A stretch of 64,000 nt of DNA from Prochilodus magdalenae. Lineage: Eukaryota; Chordata; Actinopteri; Characiformes; Prochilodontidae. A program made the translations under genes and the position numbers. The notes beneath the pieces were generated by a model. The model had not been told where the DNA came from, did not search any database, and worked only from the letters and a program-made list of their open reading frames with translations. Positions 1 through 14,600 of the stretch are shown here, piece after piece. The stretch covers positions 1,177,501-1,241,500 of the forward strand of contig JAMWET010003177.1 in NCBI GenBank assembly GCA_024036415.1, given 5' to 3'. Every line of letters starts with the position of its first letter. Positions within the stretch are counted from its first letter, which is position 1.

Positions 1-671
1 CACACCTAGCCTGCCCAGTATCCTGTGTGTCTTTCTGGTTGACTGTTTCGTCTACAGCTCTGGAACCGGGTCCATGTCTACTGCATTTTCACGTTGTTGG
101 CATTCACCGTAGCTTCTTTTTCATCTCTCTCTTTTCATTGCTTCATCTCTCATCCCTCTCTCCTCCGTTGGGTTTTGGAGAAATGCATGTATTGGGAAAA
201 AGAGAACTACTCTCTCCAAAGTACTAACTGGTTAAGAGCAGCTGGTCAACAGATTTGGTTACCATGAGCATTTATTTGGTATTTGGTAGGACCAGGTGAA
301 TTAGTTTAGGTGGGTCTGTGGGTTTGATGAGATAAACGAGGGAACTGGAGAAGAAAAGAGTACTTTATTTTATTTCGGTGTTGGGAAGGTGCTACAAAGG
401 GTCCTTTTTTGAGTGGTTCCGTAAAGCAGGAGTTCAGTCTGACATGCAAATGGCTATTATGGCAGCAGGTTTTAATTCCAGAGAAGCTGGAGAACGACTG
501 ATTCTACTTGTTTAATTTATTGATTATAAATTGAAGCTCCTCCTTCTGGGGAATTAAAACTTTTAACCGCACTGGCATTCTGCATATTAGACTGGACGCC
601 CTGCCGTTAAAGAACCCACTTTTGCTACCCTAAAGAACCATGTTTAAAGGTGGTTTGTGAGTTCCTCCTTG

Positions 672-850
672 AACCTTTAGGTTATATGGAGGTTCCTTTA
701 ACTTTTGAAAGTTTCATAACACAACTTCATTTAAAAAAAAACAAAAAAAAACTTTCCATTATAAAAAACCTTTAGGTTATATGGAGGTTTCTTGAACTTT
801 TGAAAGTTTCATCACATGGCTTGATTAAAAAAAAAACTTTGCATTATAAA
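672..850 (+). repeat. two-copy tandem repeat, unit about 90 bp
   Basis: A unit beginning AACCTTTAGGTTATATGGAG and ending in an A-rich run plus CATTATAAA occurs at 672-766 and again at 767-850 with a few substitutions and a shorter A-run. It is a direct duplication in non-coding sequence with no open frame. Confidence 0.8.
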
Positions 851-1129
851 TGTGTTTTCAGATAAAAATGCACCCTTTTTAGCACCTTTATGTTTGCAAC
901 CCCATTTCCAAAGAAGTTTCCTGTGCAGATGTAAAATAAAACAGTTTGCAGTGAGGTGCAGTTCAAATTCTCTGTTTCATTGAGAATGGTACAGGACAAC
1001 ATACCAGATATTGAAACTAAGAAGCTTCAATGCTTGTTTCTCCTTGTTTATACACATTATTGTTCGTTATATCAGATCCGCATATACAGCACATATAACA
1101 TCTTCTCTGCATACCTTGTTAGTCCCTGT

Positions 1130-1600
1130 TCACTGGGGACCACCACAGAGCAGATGTTATTTCAGTGGTCAATCGTTCTCACCACTGATGTGGTGGTGGT
1201 GGTGGTGTGTTGTGCTGGTAATGGGTGAAGTTTAAACACCTCAGCGTCACTGCTGAACCGAGAATAGACCACTAATGAAGGACTAGTGGACGATAAACAA
1301 AAAGTGCTCAGCAACGGATGGGCTGTCCTTTCTGCTTTTGCATCTGTACATTGGACCATAAAGGTATGAATGTTTGGAAGAGTGGACAGTGAGTGGCCAT
1401 AGTGATCAAACAGTCCAACAGCACTGCTGTGACTGACCATCTCATACTAGCTCAACACGCACCACCACACCAGCACCATGTCAGTGTTACTGCACTGCTG
1501 AGTACGACACACCACCCACATAATACCTGCTCTGTGGTGGTTCTGATCTTTTGAAGAACAGGCTGAAAAGGAGCTTAACAAATTAAGTATACAGGGAAAC
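1130..1600 (+). repeat. interspersed repeat, copy 1 of 3 in window
   Basis: The block contains the hallmark ATAATACCTGCTCTGTGGTG and the CACCATGTCAGTGTTACTGC motif. Diverged versions recur near 15965-16375 and 54075-54235. It carries a short (GGT)n run at about 1190-1210. No coding capacity is visible. It looks like a dispersed non-autonomous transposon of teleosts; the superfamily is not assigned. Confidence 0.6.
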
Positions 1601-2010
1601 AAACAAACACAAAAAAAAACACCAGGTAAAATATTACAACTAATTGGAACAGTAACATGACTGCATTTTAAAGAGCTTCCCACTGACATTGGATGGCCTT
1701 GATCTTTGGGGCAACTGACACTGCGTTAAAGACAGGCACAACGTAGTAGAAATTACTGCATGGGCTCTTAAATACTTTGTAAAACCCCTGTTCATCACTG
1801 CATCACAAATGCAGGTGAAAACTCTACCATGTGGAGGAAATAACAGACTTAAACAGGATCAGAAGTGCCCTGGGGTTCGCCAAATCAAAATTTTAGAAAA
1901 TCATGGACACCACATCACCTGGAATAAAGAGGAGTGACACCATCCGGCTCACTGTCAGCACACCATAAAAAAGCCAACCACACGAAGAGTCCTATATGAA
2001 GCCGATATAA

Positions 2011-2160
2011 AGACAGGGTTCGATTTCCAGTCTAGGTAACTTTTTTTTCTTTCTGCGCTATACCAATAAAAGTCCTTGGGCAGGACTACTAACACTACTT
2101 TGACCTATACGAATAACCATGTAAGTCTGGATAAAAGCGTCAGATAAAATGTAAATGTAA
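2011..2160 (+). repeat. tRNA-derived SINE-like fragment
   Basis: There is a B-box-like GGTTCGATTTCC at about 2018-2028. It is followed by a conserved tail resembling AAGTCCTTGGGCAGGACT and a GTAAGTCTGGATAAAAGCGT core. The same tail recurs at 57700-57832. A matching tRNA 5' half or A box was not obvious, so this copy is probably 5'-truncated or degraded. Confidence 0.6.
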
Positions 2161-2672
2161 AGCAGGAATGGGAAAACCTTGTAGTTTCAGAACTACCGAA
2201 GTTGATCTCCTCAGCACCCAGATGCTTACAGAGTGTTAATGAAGGAAGAGGTGATGTAAATCCGTGGTAAACGTGTACCAGTCCCAACTTTTTTAAAAGG
2301 GTGTTGCTGGCACCAACCCAGTTTTAATATGTGATATGTTGTCTTTGTATTGTTTTGAATTTAAATCTAGCTTTTAAATAACTTGCTCTTAATTGCATTC
2401 TTACGTTTATTCACATTTTGCACAGCACTTCTACTTCTACTTCTTTGCAAACGGGGTTGGAAGAAAGCTTGGGTTAAAAAATATTCTGGACAGCTTTAGC
2501 TTTAAATCACCTGGTAGATGCAGAATGTTTGGCTTTGTATTCTCTATGTGGAACATTCTGGAGAGATCTTGAAGTGACAGTTTGATCAGTGATGAGGATA
2601 ATATTTTTGGAAGGTGTAGTGATGGATAGACAGAGAGATAGACGGTAGATAGATGGTTGGGTGGTTGAGTAG

Positions 2673-5600
2673 ATGGATGCTCTGACTGTTGACTCTCGCT
2701 GGTTGTTGAAGTTCCCGGAGGAGACAGAGATGGACTTATTGTCTGTCATCACTGATGATCCTGCGCGCCATTTCCCATCATGCTCAGTGTTCAGTGCGCC
2801 CGCCACGCCTCAAGTCTTCTCACCCAGCATTCCCTTCCAGCCTGATGACAGTCGCCGAGATGACCTGTCCACCTCTTCGTCGGAGGACTCGGATAAGGAT
2901 GAGGAATTTGATCGTGAGAGACCACCGAGCTACTACCGCCGGCCAGTGTGAGCACCGAATACAGTATTCGATTTACACACTGTCAGTGAAGTAGAACTTA
3001 AAGCTGGATTCAGTTACTGAGCAAGTGTGAGGTTAAGATTACAAGATTAGAGGAATAGTGCAGTGTTAGTCCCTGCATGCTGCATCTGTAGCGTACAGGT
3101 TACACTCAACAAATTCATTACCTGAACTTTAGTATTTCCAGTTTATTAAATGACTTTTCTGAAAATTAATTTCAATGATGCAGCTAAATTAAAATTAGCT
3201 GGACTTCATCTTATCACATTTCCAACTCAACTAATTAAATTTGTTGAATGTATTTACTGGTGTTATGTGTTAGTTAATGTGTTAGTTAATTAGACCAACT
3301 TATCCAGAGTTGGTCTGGATTAAAAAGTGGTCACTGTAGTGTCCTGTCATTTTATAGCTGCACTCACCAATAGAAATTAAGGTAGCATGTTGTATGTACC
3401 AACAATGACTAGACTAAAAATACAGGAAACACGTGCAACTCAAGGGAAAATAGTCTAGGGAGAAAGATGCACCTACTATGCCAGACATGGAGCCAGCGGA
3501 AAAAAGATATGAAGAATAAAATCCGTTCCAGACTCTTTATCTGCTAATGGCTTTAGACTCAGAAACTTTAGAGATCCCTTTTAAATAAAACAGATTATAC
3601 AAAATATCACCTAGACCCCTGGTAGCCGAGGTATATGGCATACATCACATTTTAAGTGTCATGTGATACCATGTGGAAATCCCTTAGCTTTTATAGCAAA
3701 TGTATAAATAGCAAGGATATCTATGTGTATATGAGGTGCATTAATATTTATATATATTTCTACATTATATTTAAATAATAAACCAGGGTCAGTCCTACCA
3801 GCTAAGTTACAACAAGCTAAAAAGTTAACCCACATTTCCATACTAACTAATCGCTAAACCAGATGAAGCTTGGTTTACCTTGGAGCCAACATGAGTCTAG
3901 TCAATAGATGCTAGTTTTCCACATGCTTTAATCCAAAACTGTTTTAGGAATTAAACAAAAACACCATCCTGCATATGACTGGGGTAACTTGGGTCACGCA
4001 TCAAGCATTCTCCAGCAGCACCATGGTGTCTAAAAATACTGCTGTAGATGTTCGCACTCCAGGTTGATCCTGAGGAAGGTGTTAGCATATTTAGAGACCT
4101 GTGTAAATGGATGACATTTTTTTTCTGACATAAATCCAGTCATTTCTTTTGCAGTGTTTTGCTCACATAGACATCAATGTTACATTATACATATTAACAC
4201 ATCAACTACCCTGTTCACTCTGTGTGGGCATATGAAGACACTCTCAGGGATGTAATCCACTACTGACCACTTGCTTCTGTATTTCTCAGATCGTCTCAGA
4301 AAAAGTCCTCAGGATTGGCTGCATTATTCAGCGAGAGATGGCCAACCACGCCTCCTCAGCGCGGAGCTTTAACTCCACCTACCGAGCGGAACATTGACTT
4401 TGAGCTGGATGTGCGTGTGGAGATTGACAGTGGAAAGTGTGTATTGCATCCCAGCACCCAGCCACCAGAGCATGAAGATCTCGCAATGCGCAGGTAGTGA
4501 TTCATCCTCAACCACTCGTGCAGATTCATTCACACAAGCACAACAGCGGTCCAAGTTTAGTACCACACCAGAGTGTGTATTAGTTGTAAAGCACGCATGA
4601 TCATTTCTGCATACGTGTTATACCCTCACTCTTCCATGTAGGAGCTGTGATCGGAGCTCACGGAGTCTGGATCAAGATTCTCCGCCAAAGAGGCGGAAGC
4701 TCCAGCCCAGCTTAACCTCGAGTTCCAACATGCTGAGTGCCAAGAGAGTGCCTTCCTCCTTGCAGAGCAAAAGCAGCGACATCGAGACTACAGTGTTTTA
4801 CATCCCCGGAGTAGACGTCAAGGTCTGCAGCCACTCACTCGAACAGTCAGGCTCTCAGTATAACTACAATAAAGTCACTTGAGACAGATAATCAGAGATG
4901 AGTCAGAAATAAAGGTCTGATTTCCCACAAGATTTTATCCCACTCCTGCTTTAGTGTCCTGCTGCTGCCCGCAGATTCCATATAACTGGTTTCTTTCTGC
5001 ATTAGTCACAGCGGAAAATGGCTGCCACGTGTCAGACTTCCCTTTATTCACCGTAATCGTGAAGTATCTACTCTTTTAAGAGCACTTTCACACCGGTGAC
5101 CATGTATTTGTGGGCTCTGCCTTTTTAGTTAGTTAGTTAGTTAGTGAATAATAGGCTTAGGATGTGCACATAAGAAGCTTGTTGTTGTTGTTGTGTGTGT
5201 GTTTGTTTGTTTGATGTGAATCATGTCTCCACAGCTGCACTACAACTCCAAGACCCTGAAGACGGACTCGCCCAGCGCTTCACGAGGCTCCTCCTTGCCA
5301 AGAACCTTCTCCAAAGAGTCCAAGCTGTATGGTATGAGAGACTCCTCTGGCCCTGTGCCAACAGCTCCCAACAAGACTAATACACTCCTGTCCCCACCTC
5401 CCCCTCCTCTGCCCTCAGGTACATAAACTCTCTGTCTCTCCCCCCCGCCCGTGTGCCTGCACCTGGCAGGATAGCTGCATGCTCCCAGCCAAGCCTACTT
5501 CCCTGGAGCATGGCCATCCCCTGGCACTTGGCTGCACTCCACTGCTTATGTGTTAGCGCAGTACTCATCTCACTGTGGCTTTCCTTGCTCAGCCTGTGAC

Positions 5601-8600
5601 TTTTGTTGTGGGGGTGTGTTTGTTGTCTGTGTGTAAATCTTGACATGGCTATGATGCAGATGCTCTCTCAGTGGTATTTAGGTTGCATAGCACAGCTCTT
5701 AGTAGGGAAGTTTCTGTTTCTGGGGAAAAGTGCCAGGAGCTCTATTATCACACGTCATCCTCCTAAGGACCGCTGTCGCTGTCTTGAAATTCTAAGGGGA
5801 TGAGTAATGTTTGCCCTTTTTAGGCATGCCCTTTGACTCATCATTTGGATGTGCATGACACCAAAGTTAAAAAAAACAAACAAAAAAAAACTACGACTTT
5901 ACTATAAACTTAAGTCATATGCGACGTTTAAGCACCACTGGTCAAATGACTCATCTTAATGTTCTAAGTAAACAGAAGTTAATGTCCTCTACAGAGAATA
6001 CACTTCTGTGTATTTTAATTATGACTGAAATATGAATTGTTTTTATATGAAAATTGCAATTTAAGAAAGTGCAATTTAAAATCATAATGCTACCGTTATT
6101 AAAAACGTTTAACTAAGTTTTAAGTTTTAAAATATAACCTACTAACACAGCTTATGAACTGCCTCTAGATGAGGTCCACCAATCTGAAGCAACCAACTAT
6201 CTTGTTATTGCCACCACAGCTTGCTGGCGGTGAGCGTATGACACTCAGTGGTCAAGCTTCAAGCCAGAAAAGATGGATGTTTGGGTCTTTTATGGCAAGC
6301 ATAATTGAACCTGTAGTCGCACTATTAATCAAAATACACATTTTTACCCATTCTGCCCTGATGTAGGATGAATGCGGGCGAATGCACAAACTCTGTTTGT
6401 TTGCAGAATTTGAAGTTGAACAACAGCCTACGCAAACGATATGGCACATTACATTTTCTTTCCCCAGTACATTAAATTACAAAGAAGAAATTCCATAATA
6501 AACTTTCCTACAGAGAACGTGTTAATAACTCATTTTCGTTTGTCATGTGACTAGGGCTATTCAAACTTTGGCATACGACTATTGATTAAAACAATTAAGT
6601 TATATCGGCAGTTATCTATTAAAGATGGAGTAGTTTGCAAAGTTTGGTAAATAGAATGTTCTGAAATGTTTGAAATATAAAACATTGTAAATTAAATAAC
6701 TGCTATTTTAGGGGTTTGAAAAGGGAATCCTGTCAGACCACCAAGATTTCTCTTCACCAGTCACCTCTTGTATTCACTCAGAAGGACCCATTTACCACAT
6801 TTCACTTGAGCTAATAAAAAAATAGCAATGGGGATTCTCCCAAGGGGAAATGTTGAGGCCAAGTGGACAGGTGCATATTAAAACCAGTATTGCTTATGGC
6901 ATGTAGTTCTGCGTCCCACATGGTGCATGCATGCTTTGAGATCCTTGGCTGCTATTACTTGCCTCCATAGCCTGGTCTGACGTAAGCAAAAGAGCAAACT
7001 GTGTACAGTACGTTTTTCTGTAGTTTGTGTGACTCTACTGGATAAACAGTATTGTTTTTGCAGGGCTGGGGGAAGCCTTTAAGAGCCGCTGTTGTCATTA
7101 CAAGGGTAAGGGAAGTTAACTGTTGTTTGTGTGTTTAGCTAAAGGCAAGGCCAGTGTCGGTGTGAAGACTGCTAAGCTGTATGCGTGGGTAGCCCTGCAG
7201 ACTCTACCAGAGGAAATGGTTATTAGCCCTTGCTTGTTGGACTTCCTTGAGAAAGCTTTGGAGACCATCCCCATTACACCAGTGGACAGGAACTATACAG
7301 GTGCGTGCACTTCTAAGATTTGAGTTGGCTAATCTATTAAAGACATGGTTGGTATGTTAAGAATTGAAGGGTCTCATTGCTGCATGTGCATGCGTGCTAA
7401 GCAGTGAGTGCTCCTGATGAAGATGTTGGGCATTTTGACTCTGTGGATCCGCTGGAGGAGTCTCAGGTCTCTCTGGTGTCGGCCTCTACCTCCCCCTACT
7501 CCTCCTTTCCAGTGGATGTGGTTGTCTATGTCAGAGTACAGGTAATTTTTGTTATTATTATGAGCAGAAAACACACACAGCCTCTAAGAGGTCTGGGAAA
7601 ACATCCCTGACCTTTCTGACTTTTGCACATTACTGTATACAGTTGTGCACCATGGGTAATACAGCTTAAGTATTCATTTAAAACCCATTTTAACATTACA
7701 TATATATATGTTTTTAGATGTGCAATGAATGATGGGTTTGTATGTTTGTTTTTTAGCCATCTCAGATTCGCTTCAGCTGTCTACCCATGTCCCGTGTGGA
7801 GTGTATGCTGAAGCTACCCTCTCTGGACCTCGTCTTCTCCTCCAATAGGGGTGAGCTGGAACCCCCCAGTTCCACCCATCCAGCCGAAACCCAGCAGACT
7901 CCCTCTTCCACACCCCCCTCTGTGCACAATGCCAACAGAGTACCTGGGAGCAAAGGTAGAGTCTTAAATCTCTGTACAGCTTTTAAAAACCTGAAATATG
8001 AATATTCATCAACATTTATAACAGGAATGAAAGAGTTTCCATTTGTGGATATGGTAGTATAATACAATCTGGTGTTTACTGTCAGTAGTTGTGTACTTTC
8101 TGTGCATTACAGTAAATAATACCAATACATTTTTAATATATTCTTATATTAATTATAAAATGGTCATTTTCTTTTTGGCTAAAAACTATTTTTTTCAGAG
8201 GAGCCTTTATATAATGTTTTGACCTTGAAAAAACTATAATATCTTTCACCAGGACCACCTCTGGGATTGGGCAGTCCTCTGGGGCGGAGTAGACACAGCA
8301 GCAGTCAATCTGATTTATCAGGCCCACCCATCAACTCCTCAGGGCTGAGTTTTACAGCATGTATGTCTGACTTCTCTCTCTACGTGTTCCATCCCTATGG
8401 GGCTGGCAAACAGAAGTCTGCCGTAACTGGGCTGCCACCTGGACCAGGACCACTGGGTAAGAACCAAACCTAGAATTCCCCATAAAGCTACACTGACGTG
8501 GGATAGGATTATGTAAATTGATTATTAAGAGGTGTTACCACAGGGAACACTCACACCTGTGTATGTCACTTGTGAGTGATGTGGAACAGTGGCCAGTGTG

Positions 8601-11600
8601 GTCATGGAAATGGATATGAATTTTTGTAGTTCTAACAATATATGATACTTTAATTCCTCCATCGGGCTCATGTCAGAATGTGAAAGTGCAGGTGTAGGCA
8701 ATTTTGGCCTGATGGCACAGTGCCTTATTAATTCTGGAATATTTAATCCTTCTGTGGGTATGTGGAGTTCATGAAGGACTGCAAAAGACACCAAGGAGTA
8801 AAACGTAGTGGATGGTCAATGGTATGTTTAGGCAGACCAGTGGATTCAACCCACGCCATGTGAACACACCCCTCACCAGCATGGAACCACCACCAGCCTG
8901 CACAGTTCTTTGTTGACAAAAGGGGTCCGTGACTTTATGGGGCATAAAACCACACAACCATCAGGCCAAAACAATTGATACCGTGACTCATCGGACCACG
9001 TCAGATGTTGCTAGTCGTCTAGGGTCCAATTAGCAACTTTACGAGCCCAGGTGAGGCTCTGTATGTGGTGTTATGGTATTAACAGAGGCTCACTGGGGTC
9101 TTCTGTGCCCATAACTTACGGAAGCTAAAGAACGCTGCACTGACTTGTGAGATGTGCATGTGGTGTGTCCTACATCATGACCAAGTCAGGAGACAGCTGA
9201 GGAGACTACACCCCAGGAAGGCGGCCGGCCCAGACAGAGTGTGCCCCAGAATGCTTAAGGCATGTGCTGCCCAACTGGGGGAGCCCCTCCAGCATGTCTT
9301 TAACCTGAGTCTACGTCTCAGAAGGGTTCCTGCCACGTGGAAGACAACCTGCCTCATTCCAGTCCCCAAGAAGGCACACCCGAAGGAGCTGAATGACTAC
9401 AGGCCGGTTGCTTTGACGTCTCACGTGATGAAGACCATGGAGCGACTGCTGCTGAACCACCTATCAGACCTCTCGAAGGTCCACCATGCTGAGGACCCAC
9501 TGCAGAATTTTGCGTACCGGGAGAAGGTGGGAGTGGAAGATGCCACTCCTCTATCTTCTACACAGAACTCACTCTCATCTGGACAAGGGGGGTTGTGCTG
9601 TGAGGGGTCATGTGTCTTGACTTCTCCAGTGCCTTCAACACCATTCAGCCCCTACTACTGAGAGACAAGCTGATGAAGATGGAGGTGGACATGCACCTGG
9701 TCACCTGGATCACTGACTACCTCACCGGGAGACCACAGCATGTCAGGATCAGGGACTGCTCCTCTGATACGGTGATCAGCAGCACAGGAGCACCACAGGG
9801 GACTGTTCTCTCTCCAGTCCTGTTCACCCTGTACACATCGGACTTCAAATACAACTCGGAGTTATGCCACATGCAGAAGTTCTCTGATGACACTGCAATC
9901 GTGGGGTGTGTGCGTAATGGTCAGGAGAGGGAGTACAGAAGCCTGGTTGAGGACTTTGTGGAGTGGTGCACTACCAACCATCTGAAGCTGAACATCACCA
10001 AAACCAAGGAGATGTGTATAGACTTCAGGAGGTCCAGGCCCTCTCAGCAGCCAAGCTCCATCAAGGGGGTTGATGTGGAGGTGGTCAGGTCCTACAGATG
10101 TGTGCACCTGGACGAGAGGCTGGACTGGTCAGTAAACACTGACATAGTCTACAAGAAAGCACAGAGCAGACTGTACTTCCTCAGGAGGCTGGGGTCCTTC
10201 AGGATCTGCCAGAAACTCCTGCTGATGTTCTACCAGTCTGTGGTAGCCAGCGTCCTCTTCTATGCTGTGGTGTGTTGGGGAGGCAGTATCAGCAAGAGGG
10301 ATGCTGGACGACTCGACAGGCTGGTGAGGAAAGCTGGTTCTGTGCTGGGACTAGAGCTGGAGTCCTTAACACCACTGGCAGAGAGGAGAGCCCTCAGCAA
10401 GCTGCTGCACATCATGGACAATGTTCACCATCCTCTGCACAGCACGATCATCAGGCAGAGGAGCTCATTCAGTGGCAGACTGCTGTCCCAGTCCTGCTCC
10501 ACAGACAGACTCAGAAAGTCTTTTGTCCCCCAGGCCATAAGACTGTTCAACTCCTCTCAGTACAGCAAATGAAAAACTCTGGACACTCTTTCATTCCGGT
10601 CCCTCCAATGGACACACCCCCATCTCTGCACACACTCCCTCCTAAATGCCCTATTTCTATTTATATTGTATTATTCTACTCCATTCTGTACTGTTTACAC
10701 TTTTTGCACTGATAAATTATTTATATTACTGCGTACTTGCACTGTCTATATGGCTGACAACAGCCATCTTCTTAATTTGCTTAGCAAATTGTTTACCACT
10801 ACCTCCATTTATACTTTATACCTTACCCAGACACTAAGGACTCTATTTTTATACTTTCATACTTTGTGTTGTGTCTCTGTCTCTGTTTGTACAATCTATC
10901 TTGCTTCTGTTGTTGCTTCTGTATGGTTTGTATATCTGCTACTGGATGCCTTGAATTTCCCTCTGGGATCAATAAAGTATCTATCTATCTATCTATCTAT
11001 CTATCTACATCGAATGGGGATGTGATTTCTGCCAGAGTCGCTGTCTGTTCACACGGACAATTCTAGCCAGCACCTCTGATCATTAAACACCTGTGGCCAC
11101 AGCACAGTCCAGCACAGTGGGTGGTAATGCTTTCCATGACGCATTCCCGGTACACATGTGACACTGTTGATCAAGGAATGTTGAATGCCCACACAACTTT
11201 GGGAATGGAATGTCCTGTCCGTATGGCCTCCGTTCTCATGCCTTGTTTGAACTTGTGTTTACATCATCTTGCCATGAGCACGCTGGTTAGTGTTAAACCT
11301 CAACTCACAAGATAACACCTCACAATGTACACAGGTGTGGTTGTTCACATACCGTTCCTTGAGGGAACACCACTTCCTAATCACATACGGCTATGCCATG
11401 GTATGTCTGTGTATATTGCACCGTCACTGAAGAAGGATTTTGTGGTTGTTGTTTCAGTCTTAACGCTTCTTTCTGATGAAGCTGTAAATGCTTGTGTTTT
11501 AGGAGCAGTGGAGGAGGAGAGCACCTCAGTGACAGGCAGGAAGGACTCTCTCTCTATTAACCTGGAGTTTGTCAAAGTCAGTCTGTCCAGGATGAGGCGC

Positions 11601-14600
11601 ACAGGATGTCCTGCCTTTATTGACACCTTCTTAGCCAGCAAGGGGGGCAAGATGGACACAACACTCATTAACATCTCAGGTACTTTTATAATATCCAGTT
11701 CCTTAGTTCCCACAACAGCCATGACCTGTGAATCAGCGTATTAATCAGCTTTTTTTTTTATTTTTGTTTAATGCATAATTCATTACACAGGCAGCTCGAG
11801 GAACTATAAAAAACGGGTTTGAGAGGATGCTTGCATACCTTATTGATTAAAATATATTTTTTTATTAATGAGCATAGTATTCAAAAGTTGCTGCAGCTGA
11901 ATCGCCACGTTTATGATGCATTAGTGCTTTTACAGCTCTAGTTTCTCATGTCCTTTGCACCTTTTACCATGCATTACCTGAGAAAAAGTGTGTTTGTGTG
12001 CTCTTATTTAGCGGTGTGCGATATTGGCTCAGCCTCCTTTAAATATGACATGAGGCGTCTCAGTGAAATCTTGGCCTTCCCGAAAGCCTGGTACCGACGC
12101 AGCATCGCAAGGCGACTCTTCCTTGGAGACCAGACCATTAATCTACCAGGTCAGACATTATAACGTGGGTCTTTTGCATGTTCATGTCCATCCAGATGCT
12201 TCTGACCAGTTCTCAGTTTTGCTGTTTATGTTCATGTGTGTATTTCAGCATCAGGTCCAGCCACACCAGACTCTGCTGAAAGTGTTGCCCAGCATCTGTC
12301 TCCCGAGTCCAGCCGTAAAGCCTACTGGAGGACGTGGGATGGCCAGACTGCTCAGCACCCCTCCTCCAGTGTGTTCAATGAATCCACACCCAGTCATACA
12401 CACCTCAAATCGCCAGCTACTGGCCGCTCTCGCAGTGTGTCTGACTCCTCTGCACCCCGCCGAGGTACATGCACAAACACAGGATATACAGTATATATTG
12501 CAATATCATTAACTCTACAAGTCCATACAGATCATATAAACTAAGCTGCAAAAACAGCAAGTTGTGAGTTCAGTTTTGGGAATGTCCCAAAAATAATAAC
12601 ACACAGTGTACTATTTTAATTGAATGGCAGTACACTCACAGAGGTGTTGTTTAACTGATGCATCTCCTGCAGATTCGGTGACTAAGACATCCACCCCGTC
12701 ATTCCGGAATAATAAGGCAACAGGACAGCAGGGGTCGCCCTGGGAGACACTGGTTGTGTTCGTCATCAACCTCAAACAGCTTAATGTCCAGATGAACATG
12801 AGCAACGTCATGGGCAACAACACGTACGAGACCAACCTGACAGCCCACATGCCACCTACTGCATTTACATAATTGTACAAGCTAGACATGCAACCTGCTT
12901 TCCAAATAATTCTAAATAGAAGAGATAGCTATATCCATCAAGTTCAAATGTGTAATTCATGCAGTGATACCTAATGACTGTTTGCTTGCAGCTGGACAAC
13001 GAGTGGCTTAAAGAGTCAGGGGCGTCTGTCGGTGGGCAGTAACAGAGATAGAGAGATCAGCATGGCAGTGGGCTTGGGTCGTTCCAAACTGGACTCCAAA
13101 GGAGGAGTGGTGGGCGGAAACATTGATGTGAACACACTTGAGATGGTCTGTAAGTACAGTTTCAAGCTCCTACTTGAGGATTTGCTGCTCCAAGTTTAGA
13201 AAACACTACATGTTTATGGTTTTCAGCTTGGGTGGTATTTTTTTTTCAACTTTATTCATTTCTGACTTCTTGTAGCCCATATCTCTGAGCACCCCAACCA
13301 GCAGCCCAGCCATAAAATCCAGATCACAATGGGTTCAACAGAGGCCCGACTAGACTACATGGGGTCTAGCATCCTAATGGGGATCTTCAGCAATGCTGAC
13401 TTGCAGCTCCAGGATGAGTGGAAGGTCAATCTTTGCACTGAGGCAAATTTAACGGAGAAAAGGTAAGGAGTTACCAAATGCACCAACTGGTCTGTCAGGG
13501 AACATAAATAAGTTATCACCGGAAAGGTAGTAATGCTTTTACTACACTCACTGTCCATTCAAAGTGCATAGTACTACATGGGATTAACAGGAAAGCAGGT
13601 TCACTGGTCAAATGACAATGGTGGACTTGCTAAGACTTACTAAGCGACAGTAGCTTTAAAGCCTTTTCAAGATGTTATATAATTTCTTCACACATCTGTC
13701 AATGTGTGTTTCACAGTGAGATCTTTGTACACGGAGACCTGCAATGGGATATCTTCCAGGTGATTATCTCTCGCTCCACCACACCTGATCTTATAAAGAT
13801 CGGCATGAAGCTGCAGGAGTTCTTCACTCAGCAATTTGACACCAGCAAGCGTGCACTGTCCACCTGGGGCCCAGGCTCCTTCCCACCCCCTAAAACTCCG
13901 GTGACCAATGTGGAAAAAGGTGGTGCTGACCTCTGTGAGTGTCCTGTCTGTACGTGAATGCATGCAAGTCATGGTGTTGGTGTGCAAATTACGTATGTCT
14001 AAGATTCACCCTGGTGATGCAACGTTGGCTTGCAACATGTATAAGCCTGCTAAATGAAACTACGACCAATTGTTAGCTTAAGGAGCATTTAAACTGGCTT
14101 ATTGGAATAATAATTAATGATGTCTTCATTTCTATCTATCTCAGATATGGATGCAGCTCATCACCGGCACTGGCCTGCTGTGCTGAAGATGATAGCTGGC
14201 TGTCACATCTCGCTCTTCCAGATGCCCCTACCTGAGGATGCAGTGCAGCTAGGAGGCTCTATGAGTCTTCATGGCAATCACATGACCCTGGCGTGTTTCC
14301 ATGGGCCCAACTTCCGCTCCAAGTTATGGGTTCTGTTCCACCTGGAGGAGCCCAACATCGCCTTCTGGACTGAGGCCCAGAAGATCTGGGAGGATGGTAG
14401 AGAAACCTTACTGACAACAGTCTATACATACACTGACTACAGCAAAAACAAAAGCTTTGTTAGACAGTTGTTGTGAATACAGCTTTGTGATGTTTGACCA
14501 AAATGTTTGCAGTTTGACTCTTTATTAATGTAGAAGTCTTATATATTAATATCATTTAGAAGCTAACACCATAACATTGTTCCCAAAACTGTACCTATTG

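Larger units (their letters stand above)
1..2672. other. BLTP1 intronic sequence upstream of the first visible exon
   Basis: No convincing exon was found here. The stretch contains a two-copy tandem repeat (672-850), a copy of an interspersed repeat (about 1130-1600) and a SINE-like tail (about 2011-2160), listed separately. The short open frames lack a credible acceptor/donor pair or family similarity. It is presumed to be a BLTP1 intron because the first recognisable exon begins near 2673 in mid-protein. Confidence 0.6.

Noticed and set aside
27..227. Open frame at the left edge considered as an upstream BLTP1 exon
   Set aside because: No convincing donor and no resemblance to BLTP1; pyrimidine-rich sequence suggests intron.
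2011..2030. B-box-like motif suggesting a tRNA gene
   Set aside because: No A box or cloverleaf could be formed, and the adjoining tail is repeated at 57.7 kb, so it is a SINE remnant.
10272..10712. 146-codon plus-strand open frame
   Set aside because: It overlaps the LINE reverse transcriptase in another frame and has no family similarity.
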